A DNA stretch of 64,000 bases from Allolobophora icterica (GCA_963556255.1 OY744611.1:36128485-36192484), one strand, 5' to 3'; shown: positions 33,536 through 46,400, counted from the first letter of the stretch. Notes: generated by a model from the sequence alone, not told the origin. Program-made: numbers and translations.

Positions 33536-34255
33536 CTCATTCCACAGCTTATGACGGTCCAGTTACATACCTTAGTACTCTTTCGGTTGCAAGTTGCGTC
33601 TATTTTGACGCTCTTGGTTTCAACTGTCTCATCGACTGTGGTCTGCATGGAACCGATTTCGGACGGGTTAGGTTGTTCTGCATACAACCTTGGGAACAGG
33701 CCATCGCTCCGTAGTTCAGCTGTGGGCGCAGAGCAGAACTATGGCATACCTTGTCGATTGCTTTGATAGTGCACGTGTACACTATTGGCTCTTCGTCACG
33801 CTGATGATAACGCTGTCACGAACCGCTTACGCTAGAAGAAGCACTATAGCGTATACGATGGGAAACTGATCAAGAGGACACTTATGCAGGTGGACGAAGA
33901 TCTGTCGGCAGAGGGAAAAAATCTTTCGGTACCACCCGCACTGGACTTGGAACCTGAACGTAGGGAGATTATTCGAGTGAGATAACTGACGTGGAATTCT
34001 AAATCAAGAAGGAGGTTCAGATAGCGACCCAATCCAATTTTCGCATTCGCTAGTTGCTTTGGAAAGCTTCTCGGACAGCCATTAAATGTAGCCTACGTAG
34101 ACCTGGGAGTCGACCCCAATAAGTCGACTTGGGTCGACTTGGTCATCCCAAGTTGAGTCGAGTCGTTTTTTGCTTGGCGCAACTGACCCAAGTCGAATTT
34201 GTAGCAGAAAAGTGACTTGAAGTTGTTTTTTCCACAAGTCGATTTAAACTGACTT
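33536..34255. other. Unassigned segment, with AGTCGACTTG-type repeats at 34100-34260
   Basis: 33540-34050 has short frames on both strands without motifs I recognise. From 34100 the motif AAGTCGACTTGGGTCGACTT and reversed, degenerate forms (GAGTCGAGTCG, CCCAAGTCGA, AAGTCGATTT) recur, suggesting a small transposon or decayed satellite. Confidence 0.4.
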
Positions 34256-34784
34256 GAGACACAAACAAATCTAAATTTATGACGTCACATTAATGATCGT
34301 GAGACCAGGGCAGTTTCAAACAAATGCTGAACACTTGTATAAGATACAGACAATAAACGCTCTTGGCATAGGTTGTTAGCAGGTATATATGGCCTATGTA
34401 CTTGCATATGTGAATGCAACCTGCTTTGAATATTCACATTCGAGTCACTATCACAGTTCAAGCCAAAGTTCATAACTACCCTCGTTTCTGCGAGGTCTCG
34501 TTCAACTTCAAGTTTCTTAACCTTTCTGCGGAAAGCAGTCACTGTCATAGGATACTGCAATAGATGATGCTAAATATACGAAACATTTTATGCTAAAGCC
34601 AAGCATTTTAAAGAAATGCTGCGTTGGAGATATAGTCCACGCGAATGTGTTTCGTTCATCGAATTATAACAGCCTTAATATGTTGTATGGTCTACTATTC
34701 CTTGGAATAGTTACAAGGCTACCGTTATTTGGCGTGACTGACTTTACGAAACTTCAATTAGGATCAATAGAATGATACAAAGGC

Positions 34785-35060
34785 CAGAATCAAGAATGGT
34801 GAATGGCCGTGAAAGTACAGCAGCCCTTTTGCAAATGGATTATACAAACGAGATCTTGAGCAAAGTCCACTCAAACCCAGTTGATAGCTTGCTGAACACA
34901 GGCTCAGAGGTTTTGCAGGTAAAATGCTTCGTACAGAGAAAGAAGTAGGCTACTAGAGGATTTCGTCAATTGACATTGAAAAGTAGTCTAGAGCTTTTGT
35001 GGGAAAAGGTTCTGCAGAGAATGCTTCGAAGGCAAAATCTCGTTATTTCATGCTATCCGC
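34785..35060 (+). pseudogene. Decayed RING-exon relics in block Qd
   Basis: A paralogue of the 24590-24870 relic pair, with the same order: CAGCCCTTTTGCAAATGG, GAGATCTTGAGCAAAG, GCTTTTGTGGGAAAAGG, TTCTGCAGAGAATGCTTCGA. It lies in the second copy of the Q-R segment and has no open frame. Confidence 0.55.
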
Positions 35061-35228
35061 AGGCAATGCCTATGCCTACTTATCATATAGGCATTATGAG
35101 AGCTTATTCTGTAGTAGGCCTACATGGAGTTTTGTATTACTTGAGGCCGGGAAACTTGATCCACTCGGGAGTCTTGACGATCGGCTCAGTGCTACAATTG
35201 TAGTATGTCTTACATTCTAGATGGCATG

Positions 35229-35445
35229 CAGTGGCGGCGATCTTGTTTGACAGGTAGGGGGGACACTTTAGAAGTAATCTGGTCAAAAAAAGAGTTTTTG
35301 ACCGGAACTGATAAAATTTGCGATAAAATTTGCTGACTTTTTTCGGTGTTTCTTCTAAATTTGGAGGGACAAATGTATGGTGTGTTCCTCCACTCTAAAA
35401 GGTGGGTGTCTTGTCCCCCTCGACCCCCCGGGATCGCCGCCCATG
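35229..35445. mobile_element. hAT-type MITE (217 bp)
   Basis: Ends CAGTGGCGGCGATCTTG and, inward, CATGGGCGGCGATCCCG. ATGGCATG is duplicated exactly at 35221-35228 and 35446-35453. The paralogue at about 25030 (CTAGATGGCATGCAATCTAA) is the empty site. Confidence 0.95.
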
Positions 35446-35935
35446 ATGGCATGCAATCTAAATGCGTTAGAATAATACTGTAGCTCTGCCCGTAATTGTG
35501 TAATTATTATAAAGCTATAATTCAGCATCAGCGATAGAAATTCCGAAAAATGGGCAACTTCCGTTGGCATGTTTTAAGTGCATAGGTAGGCCTAAATGTA
35601 AGGTAAAATCGACGATGTTTGAAGCATGATATATATAGACATATAGACGGCTTGCTATTTCTGTTTAATTAAGACGATGGTGAGTTTAAATCTGATAGGG
35701 CCTGGTCTTTGACGATTTATGTCGAATATTGAATAAGAAATTAACAACAGTGGTATCACAAGTGGTATCATATGTACGCTGTTGTGTACGGCAATGTGTG
35801 TTCTAATGAAGTTATACAAAAGCTTTCATGCATTCGCTTCAAAGATGAAAACTTGCCGAGCGATATATATGAACAAAGTATGCACTATGCAGGCAAAGTG
35901 GATTACTACCAGAGAAGTATTAGGCTAGGTTAATT

Positions 35936-36930
35936 AGCAACTTCTATTATGCCTAAGCCTATATACGAAGCCTAATGCACAAGTATCAACCGATGGCGCA
36001 CTAAAACCAGAGTCATAATCCAGAAGATTAGTCCATTAAGACTGCAAGGCAGTACTACAGTGGATATGCAGTCTGAAAAGGTATACCCTAAGCAGAGACG
36101 AAACGACACAAGTAACTGAACGGAACGAGCAACCTTATGATGGGCATTTCAAAATCTTTGTTCAGCAAACGAAAAAGCTCCTTCAGTTTAGAACAGTTCC
36201 ACTCTGAGTATGACCAGAGAAAGATAATCAACCGACCAGGTTCACTTATGATCAACCTGAGTAACAGAGGCTGATTTTAAATATTGTGGATAGCCAGTAT
36301 TCATTGTTTTATAAACTACAGGCCCCAATTTGAAAGACGAGTCTCCATTCTGCAGAATCCGATTTACAAGGCAGCACATAGCCAATCAGCGATTAGCGCA
36401 ATGTGAGAATAGGCCCTAGGCCCTATCTCAAACTCATCTAAAGCCACGAGGAACATCTGCAGAGCATTGCAGCTTATTCTGAAGGCGAATTAATCATGAA
36501 AATGACAGCCCGAATCCAAAGAGATCATTAGTTAGACATCGTTAGGTAAAGTAACACACAGGTTAATCAACACATCAAGTGGACATTACGGAGGATAGGC
36601 CTACAGTCTTAAACTTTCCCACCAGATAGTGTAATTGGACATCAGGAGATTCGTTTCAGACAGAGGATTAACAAAGGAGTAACAGAGGAGTTTGGATAAC
36701 ACGAACCATTAACCAAAACAAGTAATATCTGCACCGAGCATGAATAGTTTCAAACAAAGACTGAACAGTTGGAGTTAACTATACAGGTAGGCCTACTAAA
36801 GCTCCTAGCTTAGAAAGACAATAATAATTGTAGTTGTGATTTCAAACTGCTTTAATTATACATTTTCGATTCGCCGTCATAATTATTATCGGCCAAAATT
36901 CACATCTAACCCCATTCTCTCTGAGGTTTT
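35936..36930. repeat. Block P4 of the array (truncated)
   Basis: Same order as other P blocks up to CATTTTCGATTCGCCGTCAT and TCTGAGGTTTTGTGCA at 36930, then a switch to unrelated sequence before the RING-relic part. Marks the right edge of the array. Confidence 0.7.
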
Positions 36931-37626
36931 GTGCAGATAGCGGACGATATAGAGAGAAGACCTTCGCTATCAGAGTGCCGTTGAGACGACTTAGAGTACA
37001 CGAGTTCCAGGTAAAAGATAGATTAAATCAGACCAAGAGTAGGCCTAAGCGATACGTGAAAGTTCGGATAGTCGGGTACCCAGGCTGGGAAACGACACGT
37101 CCGTGTTTTCCTAGCCGAAGTCCAGCTAGTGAGAATCCCTAGGTGAGGAGTACGATAGTACCAGGTACGAAGGGGAAATAATAAAGCAGACCAAGAGAGC
37201 GATACGTGAAAGTCCGGATAGTCGGATACCCAGGTATAATCATATTTGCTTGTCGTAACACACACCTCTGAGAACTGATTGAAGTGCGAGGTTATGCTCC
37301 CTCGTGCGTAAGTCGGAACGAAGTGCTGTGTGCAGTGCTCGAAATGGACCGGAACGCACCGGAACGCCGTTCCGGTTCGTCAAATGCATCCGTATTATCG
37401 TTCCCTTTCGTCCAGTGAAAATACTATGAAATTAACGTTTTTATTGTCCTCTGAAATGTGAATGCTCCCATATCTTTGACTAGCGTTCCGTTTCGTAAAA
37501 TTTTCCATTTCGAGCACTGGCTGTGTGTAAACAGGAAGGTTATAGAGAGAGGACCTTCACTATCAGAGTGCCATAGAGACCCTCACCGTTATCTTTCGAA
37601 GCAAAATTCATCACCGTGAGGCAGTC
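36931..37626. repeat. Direct repeats around a MITE
   Basis: An approximately 40-bp unit (TATAGAGAGAAGACCTTCGC...ATCAGAGTGCC) occurs at 36948 and 37541. Another (AAGCGATACGTGAAAG, then GGATAGTCGG) occurs at 37050 and 37199. No gene recognised. Confidence 0.6.
37333..37519. mobile_element. hAT-type MITE (187 bp)
   Basis: Ends CAGTGCTCGAAATGGACCGG and, inward, CAGTGCTCGAAATGGAAAAT. GCTGTGTG is duplicated exactly at 37325-37332 and 37520-37527. Confidence 0.95.
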
Positions 37627-37639
37627 TTGTTGTCCTCGA

Positions 37640-37815
37640 GACCAAGGTCTTGGTCTCGAGTGCGGTCGAGTTCGTTTTTAAAAGTCTTGGTCTTGGTCTT
37701 GGTCTTGAGGTTCAAGGTCTTGGTCTTGGTCTTGAGGTTCAAGGTCTTGGTCTTGGTCTTGGTCTTGAGGTTCAAAGTCTTGGTCTTGGTTTTTCAAGAC
37801 CAAGACCAAGACCGA
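37640..37815. repeat. GGTCTTG minisatellite, first array
   Basis: Runs of GGTCTT separated by GAGGTTCAA form units of about 25-35 bases. The right end contains an inverted piece (CAAGACCAAGACCAAGACC). Frames encoding VLVL or QDQD repeats are translations of this array. Confidence 0.93.
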
Positions 37816-38052
37816 CTGAATTTTAAATTTTTCCGCAGCCATTGCGGTCAATAACGATTTTAAAAAAGGCTCACGATTAATACATTTAAATCCAGTGCTT
37901 GAAAAGCTACTGTGTGTGCCAGCGACTTCAGGCTTCAGCACCTATGAAAAGAATTTTTTTACATGACGAAATTTTTATGAGGCCCCACAAGGCACGTCTT
38001 GGTCAGAAAATTCTGAGCGAATTGGTTTTAATAAAATGCAACAGGCATTTGT

Positions 38053-38381
<329 letters not shown>

Positions 38382-38535
38382 TTGGAATAACATTTTGCAT
38401 GAAGGACTTAATTTGTGAATTCGAATTCAGAAATTCTCTGCAGTCTGCATTTAGAGTTGGTTTGCTTCATTAAAGTAGCGAGTAGTCCGACTTGACAATT
38501 TTTAGTAAGGAATAGTGTGGATATGATTGTGATTT

Positions 38536-38795
38536 TTGGGCCTTGGTCTTGGTCTTGGCCTTGGTCTTGAGGTTCAGGGTCTTGGTCTTGGTCTTGGTCT
38601 TGGTCTTGAGGTTCAAGGTCTTGGCCTTGGTCTTGAGGTTCAGGGTCTTGGTCTTGGTCTTGGTCTTGGTCTTGAGGTTCAAGGTCTTGGTCTTGGTCTT
38701 GGTCTTGAGGTTCAAGGTCCTGGTCTTGGTCTTGGTCTTGAGGTTCAAGGTCTTGGTCTTGGTCTTGGTCTTGAGGTTTAAGGTCTTGATAACAA
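38536..38795. repeat. GGTCTTG minisatellite, second array
   Basis: Same unit and same orientation as the 37640-37815 array, about 720 bases away, with a SINE in the interval. About eight GAGGTTCA spacers. Either one array split by insertion or two arrays from a duplication. Confidence 0.93.
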
Positions 38796-38799
38796 GACT

Positions 38800-39540
38800 G
38801 CCGTGAGGCCGGTATGCCGCACACGAAAATAGAGCGAGAAACACGTGACGGTAAGAAGACGCGTTGCTCAATGGATAGGCCTACGTATCTTGGACTACAC
38901 GACGTAGAGACTTTTCGTTATGTAGGCCCTATTCCTTGTCCTCGGAACTTAGAAAACGTTTGGTGTCCTATATAAATGGCGTTGGTGCAAGAGTCATGAG
39001 AACTGTAATGGTCCGTCAAAGTTGAGATCAGGTGGAGTAGAAGGAAGCCCGTAGGTAGGAAGGCATTCAAGGCACACAAGAAAGGGAAAACTCTTGCACG
39101 TAAAGGAACGAACCAGGCCTGTTCTGAGCGACGGCCATCGTCAGAACGTTGCCCATTCGGCGATCGTGGAAGAGGCAGAGTCAGACCCTGAGACACAACT
39201 TTCTAGTGTTGCTTTCTTAAGGAAGCGGCCAATCCTGAACCACCCCGATAGGAACGGTCCCTATGGGCAGAGATAGAGAACAGCCATTTTACGTTGAAAG
39301 TAGACAAGGCAGCGATTCGGGGGCTCTAGACTGGAAGCGGGCTGGCGGCTGGGTGGGCGAACGCCACATAGATTCTGCATCCATTCAAATAATTCCGTAT
39401 CACCAGTTTATTTTAAGTTAAACCCTGATATTAATAGAAATTTATTTTATTTGAAGGGATGAACCGACGAGTTTACAGGCACGCCGTGTGTTTGTTTACA
39501 TGTATGGGCGGTCAGCATTTTGCTACTTCGCATATGATTA
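38800..39540. other. Intergenic, nothing recognised
   Basis: Moderately GC-rich with short overlapping frames on both strands (38918-39276) that show no motif I can name. Ends at the start of the second segmental-duplication copy. Confidence 0.45.
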
Positions 39541-39608
39541 GGCCTAGTCAGTATGATATTTACCACGGTCTGCCCAGCAGAGAAGCACTATACACTAGTC
39601 TTCTGTGC

Positions 39609-39825
39609 TGTTGTATATCGGCTTAACGACACTTTTTCATATCGAAGATGATCAGTGTCGGAGGCAGAGTACAACCTCGTACTCCACGTTTATATTGCGA
39701 CCGAGCCACCCGCAGTAAAGATCCGAGAAATTAATCTCTGAGAAACCGACCGACCGGGAATCGAACCCGGGCCGCCGGCGTGGCTAGCGGGCTACAAACC
39801 CACTCAGCCACTCAGGATCACCTTG
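39609..39825 (-). mobile_element. tRNA-derived SINE with 12-bp target duplication
   Basis: AGTCTTCTGTGC is repeated exactly at 39597-39608 and 39826-39837. Minus orientation: TGAGTGGCTGAGTGGGTTTG, GCTAGCCACGC, B box GGTTCGATTCC, and a tail with AAAAGTGTCGTTAAGCCGAT. The first segmental copy lacks it. Confidence 0.92.
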
Positions 39826-40235
39826 AGTCTTCTGTGCATCCAACGACCTCTTTTATATAACGAGTGTAGGCCTATCCTTGGGCGTGGGTATCGTGGGTAT
39901 TGGCCATAGACATCTTATATGTACTAATAATTTAATAATAGATGTCTATGGTATTGGCTGAATTATAAAAGGATAAATCATCAGCAGGAGTCCAAAATAA
40001 AGTAAGTAAGTATATCCTTTATTTAAAAACCAACTGTTAACCGCACTTTGGTGTACATAGTTCTTAAAATTAATGTAAGCATATAACATCCAAATGAGAA
40101 AGGTTTTACGGGCTTAGGAGTCGGCATTGGGTATAATTCTATTGTGTGCCCTGGGGCGCAGTGAGTATACGACAGTTTTTCTGGGGGTAACATCTGATGC
40201 AGACATGTGTTGGGTTGGTTTTGATGGCTGAAAAC

Positions 40236-40865
40236 CGAGGCTCGTTTACAGAAAATGGGGTCCTAGGCGCAAGCATTTTTTGAGGGCCCTTCTGAATGCA
40301 TAGACTGAGTCTAAGACGCTTTTGGTGTTTAGCAAATCATGTGCAAAAACCGACGAAGTTGAACTTGAAGCCATTTTGTGAGTGTTATCATAGGCGCCGA
40401 CTTTTGCTTTTGTCTCTGTGTGCCTGGGTCCCAGTGTATATTTTAAGATAATTCTCTCCTAAAATTTTGACGACTTTTTTAAAGGAATTCATCCCCAAAA
40501 ATATAACGACCTTTTTTTTAGCAGTACCCCAAAAATGTCTGTTGTAGTTGTACTTCTCAAGTTGTGAGATTAGTTAGTTGTACAAAAATTGAATTTAAGG
40601 TCCGAATTCTTCTGGGTGCCAGGCACCCACTGAACTTTCTCTCTGGCCTAGGCACCCAAGGCCCCAAGAAGTCGGCGCCTATAAGTGTTATTGACCCTGT
40701 AAGGCTGTAACTATGATTACTTGTAGATCTATTTCAAGGAATGTGAAGTTATTTGGTTTAATGTTATATTTTATAATTTAAAAAATATTTTCATTCGTTT
40801 GGGGCCCTCCGAGATTTGGGACCCTAGGCGCGCGCCTAGTGCGCCTACCTGTAAACGCGCCTCTG
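40236..40865. mobile_element. hAT-type element (630 bp) containing a nested hAT
   Basis: Left CCGAGGCTCGTTTACAG and right, inward, CAGAGGCGCGTTTACAG match at 14 of 17. The flanks CTGAAAAC and CTGAGAAA are imperfect target duplications. The first segmental copy (28409, GGCTCAGAAAAGG) has no insertion. Contains the element at 40389-40683. Confidence 0.82.
40389..40683. mobile_element. Nested hAT-type MITE (295 bp)
   Basis: Ends CATAGGCGCCGACTT and, inward, TATAGGCGCCGACTT. AGTGTTAT is duplicated exactly at 40381-40388 and 40684-40691 within the outer hAT element. Confidence 0.93.
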
Positions 40866-42126
40866 CTGAGAAAGGCTAGTCTGCTTTCTAGCAGAGTTGG
40901 TCGAATGTAAGGTACGTAGGATTCCGATTAATATCGAGACCGGACCAATTAACTAAATATGTGTATTAATTTGAGCGCCAGTTTTGCTTCAATCAAATTA
41001 TGCTATAGCCACTACCCTGCCTAACATGTTCTGGAACATCTGATGTGATCCAAATAGCCCTATATATAAATTTAGGTCCTTGTAGGCCTGTATGGGCTGG
41101 CAGGGTATGCACTATGCAGATCAAACTAACAGCAAGATATTTACATGGAGTTACGATGAGAACCGTGGATCATAAAGTATATTGAGTCTAACTCAGACTG
41201 GTTGAAAGTGGCAAATTTTCAGTAAGAAAACTTCATCTGTGAGTTTTTAGAAGAACGCCAGGAAATTTGCACAATTTCTTTGAATTTTGGTAATGCACAC
41301 TCAAGCGAATTGCAAAGTTAGATACTGTGGTTAGACTCGCAAACACAAGAGTTTGAAGAAAAATATGGCGCTTCAATTTTATCTCAACGGCAGACTCTTA
41401 AAGTTTAATAAAAAATACTCCGGGGGATATGGCTGGGGAGTGGGGATTTTTGGCTTTTCCATGAGGTTCAAATATCATTATTGTTTTGTTTTCAGTTTTG
41501 CTGCTATATTGTAGATCAGCAAGGAGCCGGAATAATCCGAGCGTGACTTTGACTTAAATACGCTTGAGCTCTTTTAATTGTTGAAGTGTGGTGCTTACAA
41601 TTACAAATCACGTGATTGGGCAGAGTCGGCAAAAGGTGCTTCCCTTTCAAAAATTATTTTGAGTGACTGGGAAACCCTAATTGAAAGTTTTAAATTTATT
41701 ATTGCGTTCCGGTTTTAGAATATTCATCTGATTTGAAGCCATAGTCGCGTAGCAATACTGCGATTTTGACATTTTTTAATACATGTATTGCTTCCAAAAA
41801 ACAAACTACATAATACAGTGTACAACTGTATTTAAAAGTTACAAAGAGCAGACCCAGAAGGGACTGAAGTCCCACCTATTAGGATCATCTATCTGACAAC
41901 AAGTTGATTTGAGAGTACCAGTGATTAGCACAAAATGCTTTACTAACAAGAACAATAATTCATTCAATGTTTTGTTCATTCAGATATGCGCATACAGACT
42001 TAAAACAGTCCTATAGTGGGTATTTACAAATAGCATGGAGTAAGTTATTCCAGACAAGGTCCAATGCATGTAATTGAAATAGACATATGTTAGTGCAGGC
42101 AGAACATCCATAATGGGGGGGGGGGG

Positions 42127-42312
42127 GCTAGAGTAATGGTAACACTCATGGCCAGGAGAGCAGCAGTACGCGGTTCGATTCCCGCAACTCCCCTCAGGCG
42201 GGCGCCTTGCATGGCTGCCATAACGTGTGTTTAGTTAAGATATTGATAATTGTACTGTCATGTCTCAATGTAATCTTACTATGTTTGTCAGTTTGAATTA
42301 ATAAAGAAAAAG

Positions 42313-42380
<68 letters not shown>
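42127..42380 (+). mobile_element. tRNA-derived SINE with (ATT)n tail
   Basis: A box TAGAGTAATGGTAACACTCATGG, B box CGGTTCGATTCCCG, body GCGCCTTGCATGGCTGCC, then AATTAATAAAGAAAAAG and (ATT)n (42314-42380). Starts after a G run at 42114-42127. Confidence 0.85.
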
Positions 42381-42381
<1 letters not shown>

Positions 42382-42450
42382 TCCTATGATCTGGTTTAAT
42401 GTGTGTGGTATTCAGAATTACTTACGAAATATTCTGTGAAAGCAGAAAGA

Positions 42451-42999
42451 TATTGTTAAAATCAATGCATAAATTTACTAACGTGTAGTTTGTTGATATG
42501 ATCAATATTTAGAATACTGAGAGCATTAAATCTTTGATCTGTACCAAAGTATGGGAATCTTCCTGCAATAATGTGGATGGCTCGTTTCTGCAACAGAATT
42601 AACCTTTTCAGCCGGGATGTAAAATTAGAATCTTATGAAATATTAAAGTAGGACAAATAGGGGTAAATGAGCAAATAGTACAAGTTTACACGTATGTCAC
42701 AGGGTAACACGTTACTATTATGCATTGGTTATTAGTAATGAAATGAGTCGTTTAGAGATTTCTGGTTGTCAGTCATGAATAATAAAGGAGTAATTCACTT
42801 TGCCTTTATCATGGGTACATCTGTCTGAAACTAGGTGTGTTAAATCATATTCAGCCTCTGTTAAGGACTTCTATTCGTTACCTTAGAAAATATTTTAAGC
42901 TGGCATTGTGACATGGTTGATCTGTAGCATTGAAATGCCTTACCTTCAGACTTTGATTTTTGATTCTGTATGGCCTCTGCCTCATGGTGCGATAAATTG
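42451..42999. other. AT-rich upstream region of the TRAF-like gene
   Basis: No repeat or motif recognised; the short + frame at 42908-43138 has no known domain. Confidence 0.45.
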
Positions 43000-43284
43000 G
43001 AGTGAAAGAAGGACTTTCTTTCCCTCCCTACTGATTATGACTACCGGGGTATGCCCTTGTATAGATACATTATTCTTATTCGATGTAAGAGTTTTCAGAA
43101 TGTTTCATTGCCCTTTGATGTATACAGGTCTGTTATAATAGGTTCATTGTAAGAATGGCAGCGAATTATCGAACTATACTTTTGCACCAAACAGTTTCCT
43201 TTGACTATGAATGTTCGTTCCTTTTTCTTTAACACGTGTTTATGAAAATCTCCTAATCTGTTTACAACAGATTCAACTCTAAGC
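43000..43284 (+). promoter_or_regulatory. Conserved 5' flank of the TRAF-like exon 1 copies
   Basis: About 280 bases upstream of the ATG are shared, with substitutions, with the flanks of exon copies A (9930-10589, interrupted by a LINE), B, C and D. Shared landmarks are CCCTTTGATGTAT, GAATGGCAGCGAATTAT, a TTTTGCACCA block, TTCGTTCCTTTTTCTTTA, and CAACAG just before the start. The function is unknown. It may hold the promoter or 5' UTR, or may be conserved only because it was duplicated with the exon. No clear TATA box is visible. Confidence 0.4.
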
Positions 43285-43457
43285 ATGGAAGCAAGTTATG
43301 GAATTACAACTTTGTCACCAAAAGGTTATCCGATCGAGGTCTTCAGTGAAGTCAATGCAAAATATCTTTGTGGTATTTGCAATGTGACATTGAAAAACCC
43401 AGTGCAAAGCTTTTGTGGCCACAGATTCTGCAAAGAATGTTTTGAACACAAAATGAG
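43285..43457 (+). CDS. TRAF-like gene exon 1: start and first part of RING finger
   Basis: The ATG sits in a good context (AGCATGGAA). The exon encodes 57 residues plus two bases of codon 58, including AKYLCGIC and FCGHRFCKEC, which supply the first six RING zinc ligands. The donor is ATGAG|GTATGC. A conserved CAACAG just upstream (ending 43270), kept in the paralogous copies, could be an acceptor for a 5'-UTR intron. It is the only copy in the window with visible downstream exons. Confidence 0.88.
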
Positions 43458-46400
43458 GTATGCTTATAAATATGTAACCTCATACTGAAAACCCAGTGAA
43501 GCTCTTGCACGCATAATATAGTTTTCAAATAGTGATATTGTGGCAGACGTTTTCGTCTTATTCCCAGAAGTAACACAGAAAGAATCTGCTAACAGGGAGC
43601 TGTGAGAGAAATATGGATTTTGAGATGGCAAATAATTTCATTAACATTGTCATCAAGGAGAAAAGTACAAAAACAAAGAGAAGAGCCATTGAAGTCTGTG
43701 TATCTTTATATCCACTGTTTGCAGCAATCAAATTCATCTTAATAATTTGTTTGGTTCGCTGGAAATAAGACCATTGAAATGCTGTCGTTGGGAGCAACGT
43801 TTCCTCTAAGGCAAAAGTGCAAGCCTTGTCATCTGCTGTGCGGTGACTGCAAGAGATATGGGCAACAATTTTTTATCTTAACAGTGACCGTGTGCTGCAG
43901 ATGAACGTGCCATTGCTTTAAAGCACTGTATAGTGTGCAGTGCTGTGTGACTTAGTTTGTATTTAAATTTGAACTTAAAAAATGAACAACTTTTGCATGA
44001 TTTTAAAGCATTAAAAAATTCCCACCAATGAAGTCCAGTGCACGGGCGTCATAGGTGCTTTCGAGGGCGTGCGACAGCCGCTGCATGGCCACCCATGCAG
44101 CTTAGAGCGAACTTTGGTTGGGAGTAATATTAAACCCATCTTGTAACATGGTCATGTTATGATATCATTTTCAAAATATGGGATCCATGATCTTGACCAG
44201 GTTAATATGTTTCATTTCACAATGAAACTTTGGTGTTTCTCTAACAGAAACTGTTGAATATGATTGGATTTGATATGGTGAATGTTGTAAATTAATCAGC
44301 TGAGTGGCACATGTGTGATAGTGGACATTGCTGTAACTTCTGGTCTGCATCGTGGCAAGGATATAGTGATAGAGTTGTAAAAAATAATGATGTTGGTGTT
44401 TATAAATATCACTAAACAAGCTACCAGAAGTGGAATTGTATTCCCACTTTCATGCCACCGATTCATACATTTGTGAAACTTATTATTTTGTTTCAAGGTC
44501 GAGCCCTGGAGAACAAGTCAACTGCCAGCAATGTGAGTTGGAGGATTCGGTGACGGAGTACAGCCTTCTGAAGCTTGATCAGGTTTAGGATATAGTCTGT
44601 TATCTATGGGGTTTCTTTGGGATGAGGGTTTCACCAATGACTTGTAAAGTGCCAACTTCAGCTGACAGGCTACTTCGAGATGAGGCATGTTAACTACTTA
44701 ACACTTTAACGATGAGCGTATACTAAAAGTGAATGGGAAACCAGTGCAGCTCATCGTTAAGGTGTACAACTAGTGAAGAGATTTATGGAGAAATTCATCT
44801 GTATAACAGAACCACAGGGAATAGGTGGATGTGGACTGTTGGAGATTTACGCACACATTCTGCTAAACAGAAGATCTCCGAAAAATAGATTGATCCATGG
44901 TGTTATGTTTATTGGAGATTTACGGAGTAATCGATTGAAAATAAATAAGCCTTATATTTCTTAAAGTTTGTCAAGTGAAAATATATACGATGCCAGGGTA
45001 ATATTGTCGCTACCAATAAACAGAGCAATGGCAAAATATTACGAGAGCACCCCAGTTTCGCAGGCTTTCTGTAACCAGTATGCAACTGGGTTACATCAGA
45101 AGAAGGCGGTGGTCATGATTGAATGGTCTGAAGATAAAGATCGTTCAACTTCTATTCACGGAACAGAGCAAAGTACTTTTCTTGGCAGCTTGATTGGCCT
45201 ACAGAGATGGCAAAATATGACTGTTGTTATGGTATTTGTGTAGTTTCTGCAGAAGAAGTATTAGAGTTTTCCGAGTCGCTACTGACAATTGAAACTATGT
45301 ATACTTTAGTTTTGTTCAGGGTTTTAAGTGAAGCGACTACATCATTGGCATATGTGATTTGGATTTCAAGTTTTCTGGCAGCAGATGTTCTGATGGTGTT
45401 GCTGCAATGTAGCTCAGGCCATGATGAAGGCACACCACTCGAATGCAAGTAGAGTCACTGCTTCATTCACAGGGAAAGCCTTGCCACAAAGAAAATCCGT
45501 AAATTGGAACTGAACAGTCTACAAGTTGTAAACAAAACCGGTGTTTTCCTTTGACACTGTGAATCGTGATTAGCAAGTCACTTACCTGACTGGTGTATCA
45601 AAGAATTTTTGAGTTCTACTTCCAGCAGAAGAAGATCAATAGAAAGGGATTACGTAGATGGGTGTGAAAAGTTTTTCAGGCCTAGCAGGCCTAACAGGTG
45701 GCTCTGGAAGTGTTTTATGAAGTTAATATTTCTGTGTGGAAGTTGCACCACTCACCAACATCTCGCGCACTTAATTGATTTCATTGGAGAATCAGACCAC
45801 CATTTTAGACGTATCTAAAGCCAGAAAAATAAATAAATTATTAAATTTGTCAATAAAATGAATTACTGTTTAATAGGTTAAGACTAGTAAGTAATCTGTT
45901 CAGTTTTACTAGGATGAAAAACTAACTGTTTTATATTTTATACCAACAATTAATTGAGGTAAATTTCTTAAAATTCTTATTATAGTTTAGAATTAGTAAG
46001 ACTGTAAGATATAATTCTTATTTTTACTAAGTAGCAACTGTACATTGATTAGAAATAATTAACCTTCCATGTAAACGATGTTTGTCGTTTGTTGTTTCCA
46101 GATTTTTCCGGACAATGCCATCAGACGTGAGATGATGAATTCTGCTGTTCACTGTAGCTACGGCGACTGCACTTGGTCTGGAACCTTCAAGGACTACGAG
46201 GTGAAGTTCCAGATAGGTTGATGTGTTGGGTGTCCACAGTTAAGTCGTTGCTAGACATAGCTTCCGTCCAGCGGGTTCTGGATGAGTCCTACATATAAAA
46301 TTTGATTACGTTAAAACTGTGCTGGAACGCCCTTAGAGTGTTGTCTTCATTATCATGTGTATTAGATCATCTTTGTCAGCTTCACTTGCTTCCTGTCTAG

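Larger units (their letters stand above)
34256..35935. repeat. Blocks Qd and Rc of the array
   Basis: Direct paralogue of 23820-25760. Acts as the empty site for the MITEs at 23906 and 25211, and itself carries the MITE at 35229-35445. RING relics at 34785-35060. Confidence 0.75.
39540..42450. repeat. Segmental duplication, copy 2
   Basis: Direct paralogue of 27935-30690. Has its own later insertions: SINE 39609-39825, hAT 40236-40865 with a nested hAT 40389-40683, and SINE 42127-42380. A 12-bp inverted repeat CCATAGACATCT (39904-39915 / 39940-39951) is also private to this copy. Confidence 0.85.

Noticed and set aside
42114..42127. Poly-G run as a possible regulatory or quadruplex element
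   Set aside because: A single G run at the junction of a SINE; too little structure to claim.
45207..45452. 81-codon + frame and 73-codon minus frame within intron 2 of the TRAF-like gene
   Set aside because: No recognised motif, no consensus splice sites around them, and the gene's exons already join in phase without them.
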